NCBI RefSeq assembly: GCF_000816845.1
Contig: NZ_CP006877.1
Location: 129,501-193,500, forward strand
Length of the DNA stretch: 64,000 nt
Direction: 5' to 3'
From: Rhizobium gallicum bv. gallicum R602sp
GTDB taxonomy: Bacteria > Pseudomonadota > Alphaproteobacteria > Rhizobiales > Rhizobiaceae
Numbering within the stretch: position 1 is the first letter of the stretch; each line of letters begins with the position of its first letter. The notes below the pieces were generated by a model. The model saw nothing but the letters and a program-made list of their open reading frames with translations, had not been told where the DNA came from and did not search any database. This document shows positions 27,834 to 35,232 of this stretch, one piece after another. A program made the translations under genes and the position numbers.

Positions 27834-28349
27834 TCAGTCGGCCTTTTCCTGGAAAAGGCCGACGCGCAGATCGGTAGCCTTGTAGATGACCTCACCGTCG
27901 GCCTTCATCCAGCCATCGGCGATGCCGAGAACGAGACGGCCGCGCATGACGCGCTTGAAGTCGATGCCGTATTCGACAAGCTTCGTCTTCGGCGTCACCA
28001 TGCCGGTGAACTTCACCTCGCCGGTAGAGATTGCACGGCCCTTGCCAGGCTCGCCTAGCCAGCCGAGGAAGAAGCCGGTCAGCTGCCACATCGCGTCAAG
28101 GCCGAGGCAACCCGGCATCACGGGATCGCCCATGAAGTGACAGGGGAAGAACCAGAGGTCAGGCGTGATGTCGAATTCGGCGCGAATGAAACCCTTGCCA
28201 TGCGGTCCACCGTCTTCGGAAATCTGCGTAATGCGATTGAACATCAGCATCGGCGGCAGCGGCAGCTGCGCATTACCCGGGCCGAACATTTCGCCACGGC
28301 CACAGGTCAGGATTTCCTCATAGGTGAAGCTGGATTGTTTCGTTGTCAT
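27834..28349 (-). CDS. fabA: 3-hydroxydecanoyl-[acyl-carrier-protein] dehydratase/isomerase
   Basis: FabA dehydrates 3-hydroxydecanoyl-ACP and isomerises it to the cis-3 form, starting unsaturated fatty acid synthesis. The 171-residue protein starts [20 protein letters not shown] and has the active-site His in [20 protein letters not shown] and the active-site Asp in the same segment, with the second strand [23 protein letters not shown] 28349 is chosen over an in-frame start at 28406 because it matches FabA proteins. First gene of the fab operon; diverges from irr. Confidence 0.96.
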   Translation of the reverse strand: MTTKQSSFTYEEILTCGRGEMFGPGNAQLPLPPMLMFNRITQISEDGGPHGKGFIRAEFDITPDLWFFPCHFMGDPVMPGCLGLDAMWQLTGFFLGWLGEPGKGRAISTGEVKFTGMVTPKTKLVEYGIDFKRVMRGRLVLGIADGWMKADGEVIYKATDLRVGLFQEKAD

Positions 28350-28647
28350 CAAAATTCTGTTTCCCCCGCACGTGCCAATGGAGTGATTGTTTAGTCCAAG
28401 TTCCAAGGAAAATGAAGCATAAGCATGGCTAGTTCTACCCCGCCCTTGAACTGACTTGTCGCCTTATTTGGTGGTCGCATACAGGAAGGCCAAGGCCCCG
28501 GCCAGACCCAATTGCGTCAAAAGCCCGATTTTCCGGCGTTTCGGAGGCCATTGTCCCCATGGGAACTATTGAAAGGCTTCCGCGCAAAAGATATATGGCT
28601 TAGGAAACCTGATTGATTGACGCTAGAATAACCGGAGTTCTTCCCTT

Positions 28648-29064
28648 ATGGCGGCTGCAGCCCCGATCGCAATCGAAGCCAGACTGCGCAGCGCAGGCCT
28701 GCGACCGACGCGTCAACGCGTTGCGCTCGGCGATCTGCTTTTTGCGAAAGGCGACCGGCATCTGACTGTCGAGGAACTGCACGAGGAAGCAGTTACCGCC
28801 GGCGTTCCGGTTTCTCTGGCGACCGTCTACAACACGCTGCACCAGTTTACCGAAGCCGGCATGATCCGTGTTCTCGCCGTCGAGAGCGCCAAGACCTATT
28901 TTGACACCAACGTTTCCGATCATCATCACTTCTTTGTCGAAGGCGATAATGAAGTGCTGGATATTCCGGTCAGCAACTTGACGATCGGCAATCTACCGGA
29001 GCCGCCGCCGGGCATGGAAATCGCCCATGTCGACGTTGTAATCCGCCTGCGCCCGAAGCGCTGA
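28648..29064 (+). CDS. irr: Iron response regulator Irr (Fur family)
   Basis: Irr is the rhizobial Fur-family regulator that senses heme and controls heme synthesis and iron-uptake genes. The 138-residue protein begins with the winged helix IEARLRSAGLRPTRQRVALGDLLF and PVSLATVYNTLHQFTEAGMI, then SDHHHFFVEGDNEVLDIP with the HHH heme-binding motif. The N-terminal heme regulatory Cys-Pro motif of Bradyrhizobium Irr is absent, as in other Rhizobium Irr proteins. It is divergent from fabA, a conserved rhizobial arrangement, with 298 bases of shared upstream DNA in which no intact gene was seen. Confidence 0.93.
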   Translation: MAAAAPIAIEARLRSAGLRPTRQRVALGDLLFAKGDRHLTVEELHEEAVTAGVPVSLATVYNTLHQFTEAGMIRVLAVESAKTYFDTNVSDHHHFFVEGDNEVLDIPVSNLTIGNLPEPPPGMEIAHVDVVIRLRPKR

Positions 29065-29067
29065 ATT

Positions 29068-29703
29068 TCACATGACATCGTCAGGGTGGCGACCGGGCTT
29101 GTGCCTGTAGGTCGGGAACGTCCATCCGAACCATAATGCGCCGCCGCGTACGGCAAAGGCTGCGACAACGCCAAGGGCGGATGCGCCATAAAGCGGCAGG
29201 CCGAGTTCAGTTGCACCGGTAAAGATGCCCGCACCGAAGAGTGCCGCAGTGATGTAGATTTCGGGTCTCAGGAGCACGGAGGGCTCGTTCGCCATCAGAT
29301 CGCGCAACACGCCCCCGAAAGTTGCCGTCAGTGTCCCCGTCACGATCGCGATCGTCGGCGAGCCTGTCGCGGCAAGTCCCTTGGCCGCACCCATGACGCA
29401 ATAGGCGGCGAGCCCCACCGCATCGAGCCAGATCAGCAGCCGGTAACGCGACTCCACGAGATGGGCGGTGAAAAAAACCACGATGCCTACCAGACAGCAG
29501 ATGACGATATAGGCTGGGTTCAGCACCCAGAATACCGGCACGCGGCCAAGCACGATATCGCGCACCGTGCCGCCGCCGGTGCCTGTTACCATAGCGAAGA
29601 AGAGGAAGCCGATGAGGTCGAGCTGCTTGCGCGAGGCGGCGAGTGCACCCGTCGCGGCAAAGAGTGCGATGCCAGCATAATCGAGATAGACGAGCAGAGA
29701 CAT
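29068..29703 (-). CDS. TRIC-family (UPF0126/YadS-like) membrane protein
   Basis: A 211-residue inner-membrane protein of seven predicted helices built from two repeats: YAGIALFAATGALAASRKQLD / GTGGGTVRDIVLGRVPVFWV and LDAVGLAAYCVMGAAKGLA / ATFGGVLRDLMANEPSVL. The GGG/GGxxRD motifs are those of UPF0126, prokaryotic relatives of trimeric intracellular cation channels. The ion in this organism is unknown. Its stop lies 3 bases from that of the convergent irr gene. Confidence 0.9.
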   Translation of the reverse strand: MSLLVYLDYAGIALFAATGALAASRKQLDLIGFLFFAMVTGTGGGTVRDIVLGRVPVFWVLNPAYIVICCLVGIVVFFTAHLVESRYRLLIWLDAVGLAAYCVMGAAKGLAATGSPTIAIVTGTLTATFGGVLRDLMANEPSVLLRPEIYITAALFGAGIFTGATELGLPLYGASALGVVAAFAVRGGALWFGWTFPTYRHKPGRHPDDVM

Positions 29704-29821
29704 TGATTGGCCCCCAGAGCCGGCAGACGATACTGGACTGAATCACGGTGGCAAGGGCGGCGCAAGGCGGATCGTCCAGAATGGGCGCCTGTCAGTGTCC
29801 ATCCGACAAAAGAGGAAAGCC

Positions 29822-30289
29822 GTGAAAGCGCTGCTCATCGTCCTGAATTTAATAGCCCTCCTTGTGGCTCAGTCGGCCTCTGCGCAGCAATCGCTGATCT
29901 CGGATCCGGAAATCTACGAGAAGAAGCATTTCACCGAGCAATGTACGAAGGCCGAATTTTCGGACGCTTACATCACGCGCCAGGACATCAACAATGACGG
30001 CCTTATCGACGCCGTGGTCAATGAGGGCGAATTGACCTGCGACGGAAAGAAGGGGCCGCAGTGCAACGACGATGGCTGCACCTATAATTTCTACCTGCAG
30101 GTGGCCGAGGGGGGCTATTTCATGATCGCGACGGCGCAGATTTACGGCTACGATTTCATCAAGCGCTTCGGCAATATGGTGCTGGCCATGAAGATGCATC
30201 CGCGCTTCTGCGATCGCACCGACGGCGGCCCCTGCATCGTAACGGCGCGTGTTCGCGGCACGAAGTTTGTCACCATTTCAAAGAAATAA
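29822..30289 (+). CDS. Secreted protein of unknown function
   Basis: A 155-residue protein with a clear signal peptide (KALLIVLNLIALLVAQSASAQ, cleavage after ASA). The mature part has four or more Cys and an EF-hand-like run DINNDGLIDAVVNEGE, followed by CDGKKGPQCNDDGCTYNF. I chose GTG 29822 because AGAGGA stands just upstream (29811-29816) and the signal peptide begins at once; GTG 29795 would add nine residues. No family recognised; a periplasmic calcium-binding role is only a guess from the D-x-N-x-D-G motif. Confidence 0.75.
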   Translation: MKALLIVLNLIALLVAQSASAQQSLISDPEIYEKKHFTEQCTKAEFSDAYITRQDINNDGLIDAVVNEGELTCDGKKGPQCNDDGCTYNFYLQVAEGGYFMIATAQIYGYDFIKRFGNMVLAMKMHPRFCDRTDGGPCIVTARVRGTKFVTISKK

Positions 30290-30293
30290 TGCT

Positions 30294-31094
30294 TCAGGCT
30301 GGATAGAGCTCGGACGTTCGACCAGCAAGGTAATAGCCGACGAGACCGAACCATTCGCGCACGGCAGTCGCCATGTTCTGCGCATTGAGGCTCGGCTGCG
30401 TGAAGTCGATGCGCAGCGCTACATGACCATCCGTCCGGTAATCCGTCGGCCACGGCACGACATCGATGCCCTGCTTGCGAAAAATGCCGACCGAACGCGG
30501 CATGTGATAGCCGGATGTGATCATCAGGCAGTTCGAAAGTCCCTGGCTTGCAAGCAGCTCCTTGGTATTAATCGCATTTTCGAAGGTCGTGCGCGATGTT
30601 CTGTCTTCGACAAGCCGTTCACGCGCAATCCCGAAAAGCGGAAAGAAGCGCGCCGAGGCGGCCGCATCGCCTTCATATTTTCCAGAAATCGAGCCGTCCC
30701 CGCCCGAAATCAGAATACGCGATTGCGGATATCGCTGCGCCAGCCGCAGCGCTTCGATAAAACGGTCCGCGCCTGCATTGAACTCGATTCCGTGGCTGGT
30801 CGTATTCACCTCATTTTCAAACGCGCCGCCGAGAACGATCAAGCATTGCAAGTTATCCGGATCGCGGTCCGGCTTTGGAAAGCGCAATTCCAGATCCTGG
30901 AGGAGGTAATTGCCTGTTGTGGTGAAAAGGATGACGAAGAGCAGCAGTGTGCCGAGCGCCGAGAAAAATACGGCGAGGCTCCTGAAGCGGAGAACGACGG
31001 CAAGGAATGAAAAGAGAATTAGGAAGAACACCAGCGATAGCGGCTGGCCGACGACCCAGACTAACTTCGAGAAGAGAAACAATGATGCCCCCAT
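30294..31094 (-). CDS. YdcF/ElyC-like DUF218 membrane protein
   Basis: A 266-residue protein with two N-terminal transmembrane helices (about residues 5-50: LFLFSKLVWVVGQPLSLVFF, LAVFFSALGTLLLFVILFT), then a DUF218 domain: CLIVLGGAFE, RILISGGDGS, VEDRTSRTTFENAINTKELL and LMITSGYHMPRSVGIFRK. ElyC of this family affects cell-wall synthesis in E. coli; SanA-like members affect envelope barrier. The exact role here is unknown. It converges on the secreted protein gene, with 4 bases between stops. Confidence 0.88.
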   Translation of the reverse strand: MGASLFLFSKLVWVVGQPLSLVFFLILFSFLAVVLRFRSLAVFFSALGTLLLFVILFTTTGNYLLQDLELRFPKPDRDPDNLQCLIVLGGAFENEVNTTSHGIEFNAGADRFIEALRLAQRYPQSRILISGGDGSISGKYEGDAAASARFFPLFGIARERLVEDRTSRTTFENAINTKELLASQGLSNCLMITSGYHMPRSVGIFRKQGIDVVPWPTDYRTDGHVALRIDFTQPSLNAQNMATAVREWFGLVGYYLAGRTSELYPA

Positions 31095-31306
31095 GTCAAA
31101 ACCAGCGGCATCTTATCCGATTCGATTGTGACGGGAATGACGGACGCATGGCACGATCGGAAGCTTGGATTGGGGATGGGATGGGGCTTTCGGCATAGGA
31201 ACACCGTTGCTTCAAGCAAAGCTCCGTCAGCGTTTGCGTCAATCAACGCGCAATCCGCCAGCTGGGCATTCGCCTTGGTTCGGCCGATGTCCTACGGAGA
31301 AATTCA

Positions 31307-31534
31307 ATGCCCCATGGCAAACTCTCCAAACGCAATGACACGATTTGCCGTGCCGTTTATGGTGTCGATGCCGATGTCTCCGCCATCAGTATCGTCGCCA
31401 TGCAGGGCGGTGGCCCCGCGTGCTTCGGCCATGTGGCGATCCGCATGGGCGCTGTCTTGGAGCGTCGCTTTCCGGTACTGTTGCGGGTCACGCCGGCTGT
31501 CCGGCGCATCGCTTCATCCATCGTTGAATCATAA
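31307..31534 (+). CDS. Possible small protein of 75 residues
   Basis: A frame starting MPHGKLSKRNDTICRAVYGV with GGAG 9 bases before its ATG and codon third positions rich in G and C, as in genes around it. No family or signal was recognised; the C-terminal half (GHVAIRMGAVLERRFPVLLRV) is mildly amphipathic. It could be a real gene or chance. The rest of 31095-31573 shows nothing else. Confidence 0.4.
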   Translation: MPHGKLSKRNDTICRAVYGVDADVSAISIVAMQGGGPACFGHVAIRMGAVLERRFPVLLRVTPAVRRIASSIVES

Positions 31535-31699
31535 CGAAAAAAATGAAGGCTGACCACATACCCTGCCGGCACTGTGTATCGCCGCCGCGCAGATCAGGCT
31601 CAATCGGATCATCCCCGGATTTGTCTTGCCGCCCGTTTGTGTTCCGTCTTTCGAGCCGCTAGTTTGAGGCCGACTCATCTCCTGGAAGCCATCGCGGAC

Positions 31700-32503
31700 A
31701 TGTCTGCACTTGAGAATTTCGCCGAAAATCTGCGGCGCCTCTGCCTTGCCAAGGCAGGCAGCATCAGCGCTGCCGCGCGCGGTATGCAAATCGGCCGCTC
31801 GCAGATTGAATCCTATCTTCAGGCGCGGCGCGCACCGGGCCGGGCCTCTGTAAAGAGGATCTGTGAATATCTCGGTGTGACCGAGGAAGAGATGTACCAG
31901 CGGCCGGTTGCGGTCGATTTGGACCACGGCCGTCCATCGGCGCAACGCATCTTGTCTGCGGCGAGGGATGCACTGGAGCCGCTCCTCTTTGCCGATCCTT
32001 CCGCCGGCATCGCACCCGGCATTTATCATGCCTACATGACGATCCCTGGTACGCCGGAGAGCCTACTTTGTGCCGTTGTTGTTCTTGCAAAGCAGGGAAG
32101 CGCCACGACTTTCCGTCGTCTTACCAATCGAGCGATCAAGAAGGGCGAATATTGGTCCCGCTTCACCGGCGATCATAAAGGCATTGTCGTCGAGCGGCTC
32201 AATTGCCTTTCCTTCGTCGCAGCCAATCAGATTGGTACGCAAGAGCCGACGCTGATGCGCCTTCGGTGGCTGCCATTCTCCGAGAAGCTGCTTGGAGGGC
32301 ACGCCATGATTTTTACGCCCGCCGGACCGTCCTTCAGCGCCGTTGTGATGGTGCCGCTGAGCACGAAGACAAACCTCAGAACGGCGCTGCGCCTCGCGAA
32401 AGTCTACCGAACGGCCGATGAGGCCGTTCCGCGGATCGTACGGGACATGATTACCCAGCAGCGTGCCGATTTCATCTCCTCGGTCACACGCGATCTCGGT
32501 TAG
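31700..32503 (+). CDS. XRE-type DNA-binding protein with unassigned C-terminal domain
   Basis: A 267-residue protein. The N-terminus (ENFAENLRRLCLAKAGSISA, ARGMQIGRSQIESYLQARRA, ICEYLGVTEEEMYQ) is a Cro/CI-type helix-turn-helix with the usual closing helix. Residues 80-267 form an unrecognised domain, possibly ligand-sensing. I chose ATG 31700 (MSALENF) since the HTH begins at once; the frame extends to 31574 but that part is Arg/Pro-rich. Its stop overlaps by 3 bases the stop of the convergent 72-residue gene. It lies 475 bases from the peptide/SagB locus and may regulate it, which is inference. Confidence 0.75.
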   Translation: MSALENFAENLRRLCLAKAGSISAAARGMQIGRSQIESYLQARRAPGRASVKRICEYLGVTEEEMYQRPVAVDLDHGRPSAQRILSAARDALEPLLFADPSAGIAPGIYHAYMTIPGTPESLLCAVVVLAKQGSATTFRRLTNRAIKKGEYWSRFTGDHKGIVVERLNCLSFVAANQIGTQEPTLMRLRWLPFSEKLLGGHAMIFTPAGPSFSAVVMVPLSTKTNLRTALRLAKVYRTADEAVPRIVRDMITQQRADFISSVTRDLG

Positions 32504-32718
32504 TTGAGCGACAGCCCGGCTTCATGGGTCGCGGGCGCGTGATCGACGTTGACGCGGTGCGCCTCGATCAGCGCCATAGACAAGAGGTAGGTCAGCATCG
32601 GCTGCCGGGCGCTGCGGCTTTGCGCGATCAGCGTGTTCAGCATGTCGATCGTATAGTCACCGACCCCATCATCAAAATTCCGCGTTTGTTCGGCTTTCGC
32701 AGTCTTTTTATGGGCCAT
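32500..32718 (-). CDS. Small hypothetical protein (72 residues)
   Basis: A small protein starting MAHKKTAKAEQTRNFDDGVG with a helical middle (YTIDMLNTLIAQSRSARQPM, TYLLSMALIEAHRVN). It has no signal peptide. Two similar elements, a helix with A-L-I-E-A-H and an N-terminal Lys-rich end, recall a second small gene at 34707-34913, but I cannot align them firmly. It diverges from the peptide gene across an AT-rich region, sharing the promoter region, so it may belong to the same system. Function unknown. Confidence 0.6.
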   Translation of the reverse strand: MAHKKTAKAEQTRNFDDGVGDYTIDMLNTLIAQSRSARQPMLTYLLSMALIEAHRVNVDHAPATHEAGLSLN

Positions 32719-32744
32719 CGTGCTTTCTCCGGCGTCTTGTCGAG

Positions 32745-32960
32745 TTCATTCGCGCAATATGATTGGCATAATTCACGTTTTTCGGCTAGATATTTCTGTA
32801 TAAACACAAAAATAACGATTTTAATTCAGAAATTTCCGATTTTTGACTTAAATTGAAGCAATACGCCACTGTGATGTATCAAACTAATATTTGCGAATTA
32901 ATCGAATATTTTCGGTTGGCGTCTCATTGTTCGGGCTGCGATCAACACCGATTGCTTTCG
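32745..32960. promoter_or_regulatory. AT-rich divergent control region of the peptide/SagB locus
   Basis: About 215 bases with no gene. From 32761 to 32880 only about 31 percent of bases are G or C by my count, against about 60 percent in the surroundings. It contains several T/A runs (TTTTGACTTAAATTGAAG near 32851) but I could not settle on one promoter. It lies between the 72-residue gene (leftward) and the 30-residue peptide gene (rightward) and should carry both promoters. Confidence 0.5.
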
Positions 32961-32977
32961 AACCGAGGAGATGGAGC

Positions 32978-33070
32978 ATGCAGAAGAAGAGCAAGCCGAA
33001 CCTTAAGGTTACCGCAGCCAAGGCTAAGCCGACATTTGTCAGCCGCGGCATGATGTTCCGCATCGATTAA
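32978..33070 (+). CDS. Candidate 30-residue precursor peptide
   Basis: A 30-codon frame with a strong ribosome-binding site (GAGGAG at 32965-32970, 7 bases before ATG). The peptide is Lys-rich in its first 18 residues (MQKKSKPNLKV, six Lys plus two KP pairs) and ends FVSRGMMFRID, a distinct neutral segment. It has no signal peptide and no Cys. A perfect terminator follows 8 bases after the stop, and a SagB-type dehydrogenase gene starts at once after that. I infer a leader (basic) plus core (SRGMMFRID) substrate of the dehydrogenase; no known RiPP class was recognised. Confidence 0.6.
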   Translation: MQKKSKPNLKVTAAKAKPTFVSRGMMFRID

Positions 33071-33078
33071 GCGATGAG

Positions 33079-33115
33079 ATGCCTGCCGGGCGAATGGGCT
33101 GCGGCGGGCATTTTT
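33079..33115 (+). terminator. Terminator between the peptide gene and the SagB-type gene
   Basis: ATGCCTGCCG (33079-33088) pairs over 10 bp (one T-G) with CGGCGGGCAT (33102-33111) around a 13-base loop, followed by TTTTT (33111-33115). It starts 8 bases past the peptide stop and ends 5 bases before the dehydrogenase ATG, so read-through would be needed for the enzyme. Such a layout gives much peptide and little enzyme. Confidence 0.75.
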
Positions 33116-33120
33116 CTGCG

Positions 33121-34164
33121 ATGCGCTATCGTTCCTCCCGCACGCTCGTCTTCCATAATGATGGTGCCGAGTTCGTAGCCTGCAATTTCCTCACCAAGGC
33201 CGTCTTCGAGTGCAGTCCGGACCTTCTGGATTTTTTGCGCGCTGTTGCCGAGTGGAGTGATCGCGCCGCGATCCGCGATCAAGCGCCCGGCCATAGTGAG
33301 GACGAACTCGATGAAACGCTGGTGGCGCTTGTCGAGATGTCCGCACTCGTCGTCGAAGGATCCGAACTTGAGATGCGGGAGGACGCCTTCCGTCAGCATT
33401 GGAAGTGGGGCGTGCCCGCCGCCCTGATGCATTTTTGCGTTCAGGACCCCGATTACATGTCCCTTAATGAGGCCGAAGATCTGCAGCGCGCTGCGCTCGC
33501 AAGCGATGGCGAGATCGAGCTCTACAGCCTCAATTCGGGGCAAGGCGATGTCATTTCGCTATCGGCCGAACCCTCCGGAAATTCTTTGCTGGCGCTGATG
33601 GCGAGGCGGCGGACTCAACGCAAGGGTCTTACGAAAGCCGTGTCATTACACGCGCTCTCCGAAGCGCTCTTCGCAGGCCTTGGGATTACAGGCACTGCAC
33701 GAAATTCGGTGGTGACGCTACCGCTGTCGATGACACCGTCCGGCGGCGCACGCAACCCTTATGAAGCCTATGTTTTTGTGAAGGCGGTCGACGGCCTGGC
33801 GCCAGGAATCTATCACTATTCGGCCTTCGAGCATTCGCTGGCAAAGATATCGGACGCTTCGCCCTCTTTCGGCGATCTCGTCGGCGGCCAGGAATGGGCC
33901 GATACCATGCCCTGCATGATCGTACTCGTTGCCCATATGGACCGCAGCATGTGGAAATATAGCGATGCCAACGCCTACCGCGTGGTTTTGATCGAGGCCG
34001 GGCATATTGGGCAAAACATCATGCTTTCGGCCACGGCGCACGGAATGACGGCTTGCCCAACCGCGGCTCTAAGCCATACGCGGATCGGTGAATTGGTTGG
34101 TCTGCGCAATCCTGCTCATGCGCCGATCTACGCACTGACGCTTGGTTTCCCTGACGTAGCGTAA
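33121..34164 (+). CDS. SagB-type FMN-dependent dehydrogenase
   Basis: A 347-residue protein. The N-terminal part (residues 1-140; RSSRTLVFHNDGAEFVACNF, LLDFLRAVAEWSD) resembles the extra domain found in many SagB/ThcOx-like enzymes. The C-terminal part (about 160-345) is the nitroreductase-fold dehydrogenase: SLLALMARRRTQR, TPSGGARNPYEAYVFV and GLAPGIYHYSAFEHSLAKI, GHIGQNIMLSATAHGM and a C-terminal IYALTLGF. SagB enzymes use FMN to oxidise azolines to azoles in peptides. ATG 33121 lies just after the terminator; ATG 33079 is in-frame but lies in the terminator stem. No YcaO gene is near. Confidence 0.82.
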   Translation: MRYRSSRTLVFHNDGAEFVACNFLTKAVFECSPDLLDFLRAVAEWSDRAAIRDQAPGHSEDELDETLVALVEMSALVVEGSELEMREDAFRQHWKWGVPAALMHFCVQDPDYMSLNEAEDLQRAALASDGEIELYSLNSGQGDVISLSAEPSGNSLLALMARRRTQRKGLTKAVSLHALSEALFAGLGITGTARNSVVTLPLSMTPSGGARNPYEAYVFVKAVDGLAPGIYHYSAFEHSLAKISDASPSFGDLVGGQEWADTMPCMIVLVAHMDRSMWKYSDANAYRVVLIEAGHIGQNIMLSATAHGMTACPTAALSHTRIGELVGLRNPAHAPIYALTLGFPDVA

Positions 34165-34179
34165 AGCCCAAAAAAAGTC

Positions 34180-34213
34180 GGTTGAATTTTGCAACTATCG
34201 GGTTGAGTTCTGC
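34180..34213. promoter_or_regulatory. Pair of direct repeats, likely operator of the XRE gene
   Basis: GGTTGAATTTTGC (34180-34192) and GGTTGAGTTCTGC (34201-34213) match at 11 of 13 positions and are spaced 21 bases start to start, two helical turns. The second overlaps the -35 element of the promoter of the downstream XRE regulator, which suggests autorepression. Confidence 0.5.
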
Positions 34214-34232
34214 GCAAGAACCGTCATAGTAT
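34203..34232 (+). promoter_or_regulatory. Probable promoter of the XRE gene
   Basis: TTGAGT (34203-34208), an 18-base spacer and TAGTAT (34227-34232) form a reasonable housekeeping promoter 36 bases before the chosen start codon. Confidence 0.45.
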
Positions 34233-34267
34233 CGTTAGGAATTCGTTAATATATGAGGGAATGCCAG

Positions 34268-34624
34268 GTGCCGGATCCCGTAGATATCCTCGTCGGTCGC
34301 AATGTCAGACAGCTCCGCGCCCGCCGCCGTGTCTCGCAACTGGAGCTGGGGGAAGCTCTTGGTTTGACTTTCCAGCAAATTCAGAAATACGAAAAAGGCA
34401 CCAACCGGGTCTCCGCCAGCAAGTTGCACCAGATCGCGGTCTTTCTTGGCGTCGAGATCTCCGCACTCTTTGAAGGCGCCGAAACGTCGCAATTCCCGTC
34501 AAAAGTTGCGCTAAGCCCCGAGGCTTATGAACTGGCTGTCAATTATGACAGGCTTCACTCGCCCGCAGGCAAGGAAGCGGTCAAGACCATTCTGACGCTG
34601 ATGAGCGCGGAAAAGGCTGCCTGA
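34268..34624 (+). CDS. XRE-family transcriptional regulator (PraR-like)
   Basis: A 118-residue protein beginning PDPVDILVGRNVRQLRARRR, with the helix-turn-helix SQLELGEALGLTFQQIQKYE followed by KGTNRVSASKLHQIAVFLGV, very like PraR and other rhizobial XRE regulators of this size. The C-terminus (SPAGKEAVKTILTLM) is probably a dimerisation helix. I chose GTG 34268 because GAGGGA lies 7 bases upstream; ATG 34253 would add five residues. It directly follows the SagB-type gene but has its own promoter with two direct repeats. Confidence 0.88.
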   Translation: MPDPVDILVGRNVRQLRARRRVSQLELGEALGLTFQQIQKYEKGTNRVSASKLHQIAVFLGVEISALFEGAETSQFPSKVALSPEAYELAVNYDRLHSPAGKEAVKTILTLMSAEKAA

Positions 34625-34706
34625 CGCTTCGATTGCGGCGCCATAGCAAAAGAGTATCCCGGTACCTTATGCCCGCCGCAGGCGGGTTTCTTTTTGTTTC
34701 GGGATT

Positions 34707-34913
34707 CTAATGAAGTTCGCGCTCGTGCAGCGCGACAAGCAAGTCGTCCTGCGTGTGATGCCCGGCATGATAAAGGTCGATCGCGATGCTGGCGATCGAA
34801 AGGCCCTGCTGGCTGCGGAGCTTGATATTGCGCTCCGCACACCAGGTATAAAGCGCGCCGGCAAGGACGTCGACGTCATCCGGCTGAAAGGACAAGGAGG
34901 CTGCTGCCGTCAT
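34707..34913 (-). CDS. Small hypothetical protein (68 residues)
   Basis: A 68-residue acidic-to-neutral protein, MTAAASLSFQPDDVDVLAGA then WCAERNIKLRSQQGLSIASI and a C-terminus DLLVALHERELH. It looks like a soluble helical protein; the family is not recognised. I chose ATG 34913; the frame remains open to 35099 but the extension is Cys/His/Pro-rich and unlikely. It stands alone between the XRE regulator and a truncated RES gene. Confidence 0.55.
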   Translation of the reverse strand: MTAAASLSFQPDDVDVLAGALYTWCAERNIKLRSQQGLSIASIAIDLYHAGHHTQDDLLVALHERELH

Positions 34914-35232
34914 GGAAGGACCTTCAATTGGTTTGTTCCCAGAATTATGCGCGTAGTAGTGATGGCATTTCAGCAGGTTGCAAGCGGCATCCGCAGCCTG
35001 CGTTAACGCAGGACGTATTGCCGGTTTTCTCTGTTTCAAATTGGAACAGAAATGGCCAGCTCTACGGAGCGGTTCTGGATTCGTGTGGTTTTGAGACATG
35101 CCGCCATGTGCCGGGTGGCTATCGGCCGCTCGTAAATTGGCCCAAAAACGGCGCGCGTGATCCTTATTCTCCGTGGCGAACGATGATTAGTGCATTGCCA
35201 GCATTGGCCTTGATACTGCGAGACCAGCCCGG

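Noticed and set aside
28437..28500. A hydrophobic minus-strand peptide text between fabA and irr (GLLTQLGLAGALAFLYATTK)
   Set aside because: It looks like a small membrane peptide, but no start codon with a ribosome-binding site is in-frame upstream.
31128..31553. A 141-codon plus frame rich in Met, Ser and Arg
   Set aside because: Composition is not protein-like and it overlaps a better candidate (31307-31534) in another frame.
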